Part shown: in pieces, positions 34,995-48,179 of the stretch
Numbering within the stretch: the first letter of the stretch is position 1
Layout: every line of letters begins with the position of its first letter
NCBI GenBank assembly: GCA_002224055.1
Contig: AZLU01000159.1
Location: 33,426 to 97,425, forward strand
Direction of reading: 5' to 3'
DNA length: 64,000 bases
Source: Pezizomycotina sp. ARF18
Lineage: Eukaryota; Ascomycota
Made by a program: the position numbers and the translations under genes
The notes under the pieces: generated by a model
What the model was told of the DNA's origin: nothing
The model's database searches: none
The model's input: only the letters and a program-made list of their open reading frames with translations

Positions 34995-35768
34995 AAGTAG
35001 CCGTCGCCGGGATTGGTGGATATATTGTTGCGTCGCGAGGTTTTATATCTTTTCCTCAACGATTGTCTTGGCTCGTAAGATAAACAAATCGATGACCATA
35101 CGAGACGCCGCTTTTGTTTCTAAAGCAAATGCTTCGCCCTAGAGTTCGAGCGCCTTCTCTACAGCGAGTTAGCTTTAGTAGATTGGAGATGCTTAAAAAG
35201 GAGGATTCGAGACCTACCGAACTCCTTGTCAGATAGGATTTCTTCTCCGCGGCGGCAACTCCAGGTCGGGTCGCACGGTGATGCCGCATTCCATACAATG
35301 ATCACACATGCTTAGAACTTCGAATGAAAGGTTGAAATAATTTTGAATATCAGTAAGGGGATATTGTGGCAGATATAGTTTTTGGCTTCTTTGCTATGTC
35401 GTGCAACAGCTTGGAGAGTCCTTTGCCAACAGGGTCATCGTTTTCCCTCCATGCACCTCGTAATTTCCTGGATAGATTGAAGCTCTCAAAACCTGATCGG
35501 CCGAACTTTAGTGTTTAACATCTTGAATGAACTACTGCTGGTCGGCAATGGACAGAGCGATTCTTTATAAAAATAGTCTTGGCCCCTCCATGTGTGAATT
35601 CGGAATAGGTGTGCGGTACGCTTTATCAAGGTGACAGGGGTGCGGCTTTGTATATACAGATTTCGTTGGATCACGTGTCATTTATGACTCATAGCTTTGT
35701 CATAATATTCATTGATCTTGGCCGTGACGTGCATCGCACGCTCTTAGACTCCTCGAAATAGCAGCCCT
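34995..35768. other. Intergenic between nuclease-like gene and atg6
   Basis: Must hold the 5' end of the nuclease-like gene and the atg6 terminator. A 62-codon minus-strand frame at 35486-35674 has no recognisable features. Confidence 0.4.
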
Positions 35769-35819
35769 TTAAGCATCCGCCGGCGGCGCTGTCCTTTGCG
35801 CCGACTCCGGTCGAAGATG

Positions 35820-35858
<39 letters not shown>

Positions 35859-37529
35859 CCTCTTCGCGTACCCTTGGTTCGAAGTATGCGCCAGCAGGAA
35901 CTTAACACACGTCAGCGTATACTTGCACGCCCTCGTCCACGGCTCGTCCTGGTTGAACGTGAGCCGTATGCTGACTTCGCCGATCTTGTCCTTGACAATC
36001 TTATACGGTAGCGACAAGGTAGGATCCTTTTTTTCAACCCAGTCGCCCATCTGCTTCACGCAGTCCAGAAACGCGACCATCGCGCCGTCGAACTTGCGGT
36101 GGCGAAGAGGTGGCCCATCGTAACGTTCCGGAGCTGAATAGTTCGAGCGTTTGCACGCGGGATTCGGGTTGCGGAGTAGACGCGGAACCGTTCATGGATG
36201 ATGTGCTGGAGCCTGTTGTAGGCGGACCTCCATTTTTTCGATTTTGGAGGTGGAGCCCATCGGTTTCAGGCGGTAGCCTTCGAATTGGAAGCCGAGCTTG
36301 TCTGCGACGGTGTGGAGGAGGAGTAGTACTTGGCCCCAGGCGGCGTTTATCTCTGACCATTCGACCTAGAAAATAATGATAAGGAAGACGACTAGTTATT
36401 AAATACTCCAAAGTGAGAAAAGCGTTGAAATCGGGACTTAAGACGTACGGGCTGCTGAGGAAGCTTGCCCAGCCGTAAACCATTGATCGTGCCAAAATGC
36501 CCATCGTGACCGATACAGAAAGTATCATTATAGACATTTGTCCTTTGTAACCGCTCCAGCTGCTTCGAGTCAAACTCGAATTGCGTGTTCACGCTGTCCC
36601 TCTCGTTCTGGAAATCCCTCAGCTCGGTCATAAAATCGTTCCTCTCCCTCCAGAATTCCTCCTCGTGCTCCTCCAGCAGTTTCGACTCGGCTTGGAGCTC
36701 CTTAATCTCCTTCTCCATCTCCTCCTTCAGCTTCTCCAGCTTCTCGAGTTCCCTCATTGACTCTTCCTCCTCTTCCTTCGCCTTCGCGAGGTCGGCTTTG
36801 ACCTGCTTCACTTCCTCATCCGTCGGTACCTCAGCCTGCACCTTCTTCACAAAATCCTGGAACGCGTCGCGCTCCTGCGTTATATTACTCAGCTTTTTAC
36901 TCATCCCTTCCACCAGCGCCTCCGTGCAGTCCGCGCATATGGGTAATCAACATCCGACCTCGAGCTCAAAACGTCAAAAAGCTTCGCCGAAGTCCTCATC
37001 TTGTGCGAGAGCATCGAGTCGTTATCCTCATCCGCACTCCCATCCACGACGCCCGAGCGCCGGTTGGGGCTGCTGTCCCTCTGCCCGCCGGCCGTATCAG
37101 GAGCGTGCATAACCACCGAATCCGAAAGCACGACGAAGGACTCCGCCGCCGTACTACCACCACCCGCTGCTGCCAGTGGCGACGGGTACCGCGGGGCGCT
37201 GGGACGGTGCGCTTGACCACGGCTTGCGACGCATTTTGGTTCGCTTTATCGTAGATCTCGCGGCGCTCGTTGGGTCGGGTAGGCGTCGATTGCTTTGCTG
37301 ACGAGTGCGAGGCGGACCGTGCTATGCTTTCCTGGGAGCTCTTGCTTGTGGAACCTGTATTGCCACCGATTTAATTGCTCGAGAGGTTAGCTATAGGACA
37401 TAGAAAGAAAAGAGTAAAGAAGAACTTCGTTGGTGGATTCTTGCCTGTTAGGAGATTGAGTCCCGCCGGGCTCAGGTCCTGCAGGGACTTGTGTAATGTC
37501 AGAGGCGTTCGGCACTTCTGACAGTACAT
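35769..37529 (-). CDS. atg6: Autophagy protein Atg6 / Vps30 (beclin 1)
   Basis: Atg6 is the beclin subunit shared by PI3-kinase complexes I (with Atg14) and II (with Vps38). Exon 1 (37529-37445) encodes [20 protein letters not shown] with the conserved N-terminal CxxC. A 90-bp intron (37444-37355) has a GC donor (CAG|GCAAGA) and CAG acceptor. Next are a Ser/Thr-rich region, [20 protein letters not shown], and the second Cxx[14 protein letters not shown], near 36930. A long Glu/Lys coiled coil follows ([20 protein letters not shown]), then [20 protein letters not shown]. After an intron, the BARA domain reads [20 protein letters not shown] and [19 protein letters not shown], and [21 protein letters not shown] run of 12 Gln sits near the C-terminus. 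Frame breaks near 37190, 36936, 36128 and 36103 each restore the family sequence if one base is missing. Confidence 0.95.
35823..35858. repeat. atg6: (CAG)n tract encoding 12 Gln in Atg6
   Basis: Twelve consecutive Gln codons (on the minus strand, ten CAG then CAA, CAG) just after the conserved end of the BARA domain ([11 protein letters not shown]), before a short Pro/Ala tail. Confidence 0.9.
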
Positions 37530-37991
37530 CTTCGCGCGTTTCTCCGGCTTTTCTGTAATCTGAGGTGATACCGCCTGGAAGGAAGCCTTGGAAGAAAAAT
37601 GGCGATATAGGTTCAAGGGTGACGATGTGATTTTTTACCAGAAGAGTGACGTTGAAAGATGGAAAGGAATTATTGAGGGATGTTTGGTGTTAATGGGTTG
37701 TGCCAGGGTGAATGCATGCGCCCCACTCTCGTGACTGTGGCGGTTAAATCCGGGACATTTCTCATTACTTCTGTGGCACAAAAAAGCTTCAGAGCTCCCT
37801 GAAACAGTCATTTTTTTATTGCCGCCATCAACCACCTCACCTTCAAGCTTATCTCTCCTAACAAGCTTGTACTCAATCTCTAGACGGTTAATCCTGTAGG
37901 AGCAGCAATACGAGTCATAGGGAACACAATTCGCCGAATCACTAGTCTAGAGCTTTGAGTATAAATAGCAAGCTCATTGGAAAGCTTTTCC
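37530..37991. promoter_or_regulatory. Divergent promoter atg6 / HisRS, with TATA box
   Basis: 462 bp separate the two start codons. A TATA-like element (TATAAATA) sits at 37960-37967, only about 25-32 nt before the first ATG of HisRS (37992). Initiation 25-35 nt downstream of it would fall at or after that ATG. Confidence 0.55.
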
Positions 37992-39906
37992 ATGAGAAGC
38001 ATTGTCCTCAGTCTAGCTCGAAGACAGAACGCTTTAGCTATTATCGGTCGTCAATTCCTTATCAAGTCTCAATTCCCCTCGAGCTACCAAAGAAGCATCA
38101 GCATATTTCGCAATTCCTTTTTACCATCAACCTCCACTCAATTTCAAAGACATATCTCTAGCGACGCAACAGATCTAAATACTGCTACAATGGGCAAAGA
38201 AAGGTTACCTTTAACTTGAAGACGCCGAAGGGCACAAAGGATTGTAAGCTTGCAGCTTCGAATTCTCTTTGAAGGTCTATCATTTTTGCCCAATTCAATA
38301 CTAATCACGAACGTTTTCCATGAGTTCTAGGGGCCGGCGTCGACATCGCCGTCCGCGACGACATCTTCAACAGGATCGTCACCGTCTTCAAGAAGCACGC
38401 GCCGTCTCCCTCGACACCCCCGTCTTCGAGCTCAAGGACATCCTATCCGGCAAGTACGGCGAGGACTCCAAGCTGATCTACGACCTCAAAGACCAAGGCG
38501 GCGAAGTCTGCTCCCTCGCTACGACCTCACCGTACCCTTTGCCCGCTGGCTCGCAATGAATCCTTCCGTTCAGAACATCAAGCGGTACCACCTCGCCAAA
38601 GTCTACCGCCGCGATCAGCCCGCTGTAACGAAAGGTCGGATGAGGGAGTTCTACCAGTGCGATTTCGACATCGCGGGGACGTACGACGCCATGTTACCCG
38701 ACGCGGAGGTTATGAGGATCACCGTGGAGATATTGAACAGCATGGACATCGGGGAGTACACGATCAAGATTAACCACAGGAAGATCCTGGACGGGCTTTT
38801 CGCGGTGTGCGGCGTGCCCGAGGAGAAGTTCAGGACGATATCGAGTGCGGTGGATAAGCTGGATAAGTCGCCGTGGGCGGAGGTGCGGAAGGAAATGACC
38901 GAGGAGAAGGGTTTGGCGCCCGAGGTCGCGGATAAGATTGGAGAATACGTCGTCAAAAAAGGTATATATATACTAATCTCAGCTATATCGAAATCTCAAA
39001 TTCGGAGAAATTTGGTTTAATTAACAAGATATGAAATGATTAGGTGGCAAGGACCTCCTGAAACAGCTCAAATCCTCCGAAGAGCTCATGGCGAACGCAG
39101 CCCTAAAAGCCGGCCTGGAAGACATGGAACTCCTCTTCACTTACCTAGACATCTTCGACGTCACCCCAAAAATCTCCTTCGACCTCTCCCTCGCCCGCGG
39201 GCTGGACTACTACACCGGCGTCATCTACGAAGTAGTAACCGACTTTCCGCCCACCCGCCGCCTCGGGTTCCGTAACCGCAACCAAGAAAAAGAAACCCAA
39301 GAAGCCCGAAACCGACGATCCCGAGGCCGACAGGTCCGAAGACGACACCGTCGGCGTAGGATCCATCGCGGCAGGCGGTAGGTACGATGAACTCGTGGGT
39401 ATGTTCTCCTCCAAAGCGAAGATACCGTGCGTGGGTATATCGTTCGGCGTCGACAGGATATTCAGCATTGTCAAGAAACGGCTGGAGAAGAAGGAAGTGC
39501 AGCTGCGGTCGGCGGAAGTTGAAGCATTCGTCATGGCGTTTGGCGGGGGTCTGCTGGTGGAGCGGATGCAGGTCGCGAAGGAGCTGTGGGACGGTAACAT
39601 TAAGGCGGAATTCACGTATAAAGCCAAGCCGAAGCTGCCGCAGCAGTTTAAAGCCGCGGAACAAGGTGGCGTTCCGTTCGCTGTCATACTGGGCGAGGAC
39701 GAGCTGAAGGCTGGTAAGGTGAAGGTTAAACAGTTGGGTCTCGAGGAAGGCCACCCGAGAAGGAAGGGATCATGATTAATAGGAATGATATGGTCGCGGA
39801 GATCAGGAAGAGGCTCGCTGCGATTAAGGAGCAGGAACTGAAAGACGCAACGACGCTAGACTCCGAAGCTTCGAAGTTGAAATCAGGATCCCGAGAATCA
39901 AAGTAA
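37992..39906 (+). CDS. hts1: Histidyl-tRNA synthetase, mitochondrial and cytosolic
   Basis: Charges tRNA-His. Two in-frame starts: ATG 37992 opens a 66-residue Arg/Ser-rich, acid-poor leader ([20 protein letters not shown]) suited to mitochondrial import; ATG 38190 (MGKE) starts the cytosolic form. After [11 protein letters not shown] and an intron (GTAAGC near 38243 to TTCTAG near 38330) come class II motif 1 ([20 protein letters not shown]), [20 protein letters not shown], and motif 2 ([12 protein letters not shown]). A second intron near 38961-39043 precedes the histidine A signature [14 protein letters not shown], and [20 protein letters not shown]. Motif 3 is [14 protein letters not shown]. 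The anticodon domain ([12 protein letters not shown]) ends at TAA 39904-39906. Frame breaks near 38203, 38402, 38518, 39260 and 39757 are each corrected by one extra base. Same arrangement of dual targeting is known for yeast HTS1. Confidence 0.95.
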
Positions 39907-40985
39907 GGGCCCGTCATTTCGTAGTTTGGTTGCGCTGTCACTTCATATACTACCTTTATAGTACTATTTTTCATTAGGCGTAATTTTCTGTAACTTTAAT
40001 TATATCAAACAAAAGTTCATTTCTCATAGCAACATCGTCAATCTCACTGCCAACACTTACCACTTTCCCCCCAGTGATATTATATTCAATATGAAGGTAA
40101 CCCTACGGCATATCACTTTAGCAACTACGCAACTGCAATAGCGTTAGCTATCGGGCTGTCTCTCTACGTCATATTTTGTATAGCCTGTAACATAGACCGT
40201 CAGACGAAAAAGTGTATAGATAGAAGGAAGAATTGAATACATATTTGTCCCCTTATGCTCCCCTTATCGCTAACTCCAACCCCCGGAGTCGTTTTAAAGA
40301 TGTTCAAATACAAGTTATATGCCAACAACAGCATTGCTCTTCATTTTTTTCTTTTTTTTTAAAAAAAAAAATATAAAATAAAATAAACAAGGAAGAATAA
40401 GACCTAACACCGAAAACTATGCATTTACGCTTTCTGTCTATAAAGAGTTCAATATGAAAAGCAAGGGTGAGATGAAATATGAGAATGGAGGTATAAACGT
40501 TTAATAAAGGTCGTTAAGGTTATTGAGGTAAGTTGACGTAGGGAAAATGAAGGGAAGTTCAAAGAACAACGAGAAAGAAATAGGTTTCAAACGCCACTGT
40601 TAAGGGATAAAATATCATGGGTCCCAGGATAATCAAAAGAAACGGAAAGATAAGTAAGTACCAGAGTGAACAGACTGTCCGTTGTAACCAGTTTGTCCTT
40701 TTTGAAAGGGAATAAAACATAATCGGGGGGAAAGTGGACGAAACGTGTAATAATAAGTATCAGATACAGTAAGAGAGATATATCAACAAATATGTACCTA
40801 AGAGTGTCAAAGCTTAGCAAATCCCATCCTCCTTTTGAAATCCGCAAGCTGGCGCTGAAGAGGATTCATGCGTTCTCATCGACGTACTACACCTGAGGAG
40901 TCGTAGGCGGTACGCAGTACGCATTCTAGTCGTAATTTTCGACCGGTACCTTGGCCGATTATTTGCCTCCTTGAGTTTGAGAGCT
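39907..40985. other. Intergenic, convergent 3' ends
   Basis: Between HisRS and the kinase gene. Contains a T then A homopolymer pair near 40345-40370 that could form a hairpin. No coding evidence. Confidence 0.5.
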
Positions 40986-41231
40986 TTAAGCCGGCTCGAG
41001 AGGCGAAGCAAACATCGGAGCGTTGACTGCCTCAGGCTTAAGCTTATCGGTGTTGGGAATTTTAACGGTGTCTTCGTTCGGGTACGCGCTGCCATTATTC
41101 GAGTAAAAACTCCCCTCGGTTGAGTAGAAACTCCCTTCTTTCGGATAGAAACTGCCCTCGTTCGAATTAAAACTCTCTTTGGTCGAGTAAAAACTCTCCT
41201 CGTTAGAGTAGCAGGTCTCGTCGGAGTCGTA
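40986..41231 (-). other. In-frame extension beyond the kinase stop, 7-residue repeats
   Basis: Directly after the TAG at 41234-41232 the same frame stays open for exactly 81 codons to a TAA at 40988-40986. It encodes six tandem 7-residue repeats (GSFYSTE, ESFYSTK, GSFYPKE, GSFYSNN) in 21-bp units, then an ordinary tail. It may be the true C-terminus of the kinase if the TAG is an error or is read through. Confidence 0.55.
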
Positions 41232-44346
<3,115 letters not shown>

Positions 44347-44714
44347 ATCGCCGTCGTTGCTACCCTTCCTCCGCTTCTTCTAGAAGTCGGGGGAGTCGAG
44401 CGGTGCCTTCAAGAATGCTATTTTTGAAAAAGAAAAAAAAAAAAAAAAAAAAAAAACTCCTACCTCCGCGAGATATGTCTAAGGGGACCGGTTGTCGCGA
44501 AGTACGAGCAACGGCGTTTCAAATTTCCCCACAGAGACGATGTTTTCTGCGTACTTGATGAACGGTAGACTTGCAGCTGAACAGGTTCGAAAGGGAGTCG
44601 TGAGCGTGTGCTTTACTGTAGTATGAGGGGTTGGTGGATGTGGATGTGGATTATAGAGGAGCAGTTTTAGTGGGAGGAGTAAAACCCCCTCTGTTTGAGC
44701 CGCGAGAGCCTTTA

Positions 44715-44745
<31 letters not shown>

Positions 44746-45657
44746 GGTTTTAACTCTTCGTTATCTTAAACTAAACTCCGACGGCGCCGTAGATACTAGT
44801 ATGAACAAAAAAAAAAAAAAAAAAAAAAAAACTTGCCAAAAAAGCTTTAAGTATTGTATTACTGCCTCTTTTCTTTCGGATAATTTCGCCCGCCACCTTC
44901 AGGTGGAATGCAATAGGTAGAAAAATCGAGATGACCGTAAGTACTACGATAGCGATATCTCTATCTCTATAAGCGCGGACCAGCAGCTTTGATTTTTTTT
45001 TTTTCGCTCAATGGTTTGGGAAATATAATGTTGCCGGCTATCTCGGCTAATATATGGTGAAAAAGGAAGAAATGAATAGGTCCGATGGGATACACGGGGG
45101 AAATGTATTTGTTGCTAGTTGGCACACGCTCGTATCAGCTTATACAATCTATTCTCTCCTTAACAATCCTTCCTTATACGTACTATATAATAAGCTCGTA
45201 AGAAGCCTGCTCTGCTCGGCAGCGGTGTTATATATTGATGATGTTCCCCGACATTAGCGCTAACTATTATGTGTTCGTCTGCTAGCCTGTTGGAAGATTC
45301 TATGATATATATATATATATATATATTTAATAAAAAGTATTTGTCGAGTATATATATAAAGTATATACACAATAATTACTATTCAAATAAACAAATAGAA
45401 ATAACGAAGGAAACAAGATCACCAGAACAGAGGTACTTAAGTATATATCTCAGTACTTAAGTAGTAATATTAATAAACATATTATTTATTGTCCTTAAAT
45501 CAAATACTATCCCGCGCCGGCGCTTTCCATTTTTGCGAATCCCGCTTGTCTCCTTAGGTGTCTTCAAACCGTTATACTTGGTACCTTAAGCGCGGTCTCG
45601 AGTGACGGCCGTCGATACCCATCCCTAAGTACTCTTTGAAGTACTTATTCAAGTGTG

Positions 45658-45691
<34 letters not shown>

Positions 45692-47248
45692 GAATATTCC
45701 CTTCCTCCGTGGTCGGTCGTTGGTCATTAGTAGCGTTAAGCTGAGAGTTGCGAACGCCTTTGGAAGATTTTCCAGCTAATTTCAGTGGTATGGGAAGGAA
45801 GAGGAGAGCAAGAAAGAACCAAGGACCATTCGACACCTATCACCTAAGTAGTCAGTGTTGGTTCAAATCGTTCAGCACGTGTTATCAGCAGCTCTATCTA
45901 ATTCTTCACCTTTCCTTTTTTGGTCCTTCGCTTTCCAGCCAGCTCTTCCTGGCAGATCTAGATCTGGGGATTTCCCCCCAAACAGCCAGAACCCCATTGG
46001 GGGGCATCTTCAGATTCAGAATTATATACCTTATACAAGGAAGATAAGAAGGACAGTTGATCACGTATCAAATTTACAAGCGGAGTCAAATAATCCGGCG
46101 TTCAACCTTGGAGCCGCCGTTAGCTACAAGAGCGATAAACATATAAATGCAATGCCTTGGTTTATCATTCATTGCAGATACTCCTGTTTAAGCTCCATGA
46201 ACTCCTAAGCGAAAATGGCGGCAGCCTGGTAACTCGCAAGGTGGGTTCAGAAAGGGAACGAGAGCTATGCAACAGAAATGCCGGGGGGGGGGGGGGGGAG
46301 AAAGGGGAGAGGGAGGCAACCTTGGCCTAAATGATACTAAACCGCTTGCCGTTTATGAAGAAACCGGGTTTTGTCTAGCACAGGACCCAGTGGATAGTCG
46401 GAGCGATGCGTTTGGAATAATACTACTCCATCAAAAAGAAATTATAGAGGATGATCCGAAATGCAGGAAAGCCCCGTAATGTCTAGCCCCCCTTCAAAGT
46501 TTCTAGACGCCTTGGTAATTGGAAGAACCACAGAAAACCCTAATTCTATGTATATCACGAGTGCTGGCGGCGTAGTAGTATATATAATCGCACCATAACG
46601 AACAGAAAGAATGAAGAGTACTTAGGATTAACGTGAATCTTCAATTTATTAGTCACCTAATTTTTTTTTTTCCAGTTCGTAAGCTACTTCTTACCTCGAC
46701 CTCTTGTACTCTAACGTCTGACCCTCACGTAAGGATGTTCGAATTCCTTCAACAGCGTATTCTGCCCATCGGCGGGGACAGGCTGGGTCGAGGGATCAAA
46801 GAAAAGCCTTGAAGCCCGATCACAGAAGCTCTGATTCCAACCTCCCTTCGCAATATGATGTCGATGGGCCTCCTGCATATACTCGTACCGCGGCCGGCAG
46901 TCAAGGAAGGAAATCTCCCGGCGAGACTACGCCCCCGAAAAAAACAAACAGCAACGCAAGCGGCCGGCTCACGTATGCATTTTCGCCTATTGACTGACCC
47001 CTTTGCAAAAAGGCGGCCGGGGACTCTTGGTGTCTGAGCCTTTTCTTCCTCCGGACATCCTCCACTCCTCCAAAAAACCCTTTCATAATGATATATGCTT
47101 TAATAGCCATGCTTCTCATTCTCTTACTCCAAAATTCTTATGAAAGTCTACATTTCTCGATTGTGTGCCTTTATTTTCTTTTCTCTTGTTTCTACTATCG
47201 CTCTCTTTTCTCTTTTCTTCTCTTTTTAATACTGGCTTACCGCAACAG
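44347..47248. other. Mostly unassigned region with homopolymers and microsatellites
   Basis: Holds likely 5' exon(s) and promoter of the kinase (44347-44600), A/T homopolymers at 44428-44455, 44717-44745 and 44808-44831, (TA)n at 45303-45326 and 45659-45688, and a G16 run at 46283-46298. Open plus-strand stretches at 45860-46208 (SGDFPPNSQNPIGGHLQIQN) and 46809-46997 (PPAYTRTAAGSQGRKSPGET) may be upstream exons of the gene ending at 47605, but I cannot link them. Confidence 0.4.
46283..46298. repeat. 16-bp G homopolymer
   Basis: Sixteen consecutive G, followed by more G/A-rich sequence; rare against the A/T runs that dominate this window and able in principle to form a G-quadruplex. Confidence 0.9.
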
Positions 47249-47605
47249 AACAAGAACATGATGTACGACGAATGGGGCGCACGACGAATACACGCAGGAA
47301 AACATCCTCCCGTGTTTTGAGATTATGCGCGACTCGGCGGAATGTATGGTCGAACTACTTCTAGGTAACGAAATTGACGAATTCCTCCAACCTATGTCCC
47401 ATTCCTTTTACTTCTTTTTTTTATCTAATGTAATGCTTGTTATGTATCATCTAGCCGCCCTCGACGGATACGAAAAGGGCTACCAGGGCTGCCTCTGGCA
47501 CTCTTTAACGAGTGCGAGATATACTCCAACACGAACCCGAATTACGCACAGTCCCTCCGACGCTTGGACGAATGGACGAGGGATAAATACAAAAAGAACC
47601 TATAG
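47249..47605 (+). CDS. 3' exons of an unrecognised gene (partial model)
   Basis: Two exons can be joined. The first starts after an acceptor (CGCAACAG, 47248) and reads MMYDEWGA then DEYTQENILPCFEIMRDSAE and CMVELLL, with one frame break near 47280. The donor after CTTCTAG near 47364 and acceptor ATCTAG near 47453 give a phase-1 junction. The second exon is AALDGYEKGYQGLPLALFNE, CEIYSNTNPNYAQSLRRLDE, WTRDKYKKNL and TAG at 47603-47605, with another break near 47493. Family not recognised; it is soluble, helical and acidic. Upstream exons are not resolved. Confidence 0.5.
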
Positions 47606-48179
47606 ATGGTGTGTATTCAAGCGTTCTACATGCATATTTTTTTTTTTTTTTGCTATCCCTTCTTTTTATCCCCCTTGATCGAATTCACACACACACACAC
47701 ACCTATATATATCCTTTATGTATAAGCTAGGGGAAGAGTGTGATATATTGGTTAGTACTGATAGGCCATCGTTATACTAATCAAACATATGTTTTTCGAG
47801 CAGTAAAATAGACCCATCGAAAATCTGGCCGTGAAAAGCTAAGATGACCACGATGTGCTGGGGATTTTTTTACTCAACTACATATATTATACATATCTGT
47901 ATCTAGGATTATATACAGAGAAATAAAAAAAAAAAAAAAAAAAAAGGCAAGATACGTTAAGACGCCATAGAATCTAAATGCTACATGACATGAACTCCGG
48001 TAAAACTCCCGTGTGTTTTCTGCTAATGTAGATAAATAAGTGTACCCTGAAAAAATTAGAGATAAATAGAGAAATATGGTAGAAGAGTGAAGGAGATTGT
48101 TAGTAGAGAAAAAGAGCACAGAAAGATGTGACGATAGCTTTTCCCTGATGTTCCTTTAAAACGTGCTGATTACGTTTCT
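47606..48179. other. Intergenic, convergent 3' ends, (CA)n
   Basis: A (CA)n microsatellite at about 47686-47701 and a 24-A run near 47926. No coding evidence. Confidence 0.5.
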
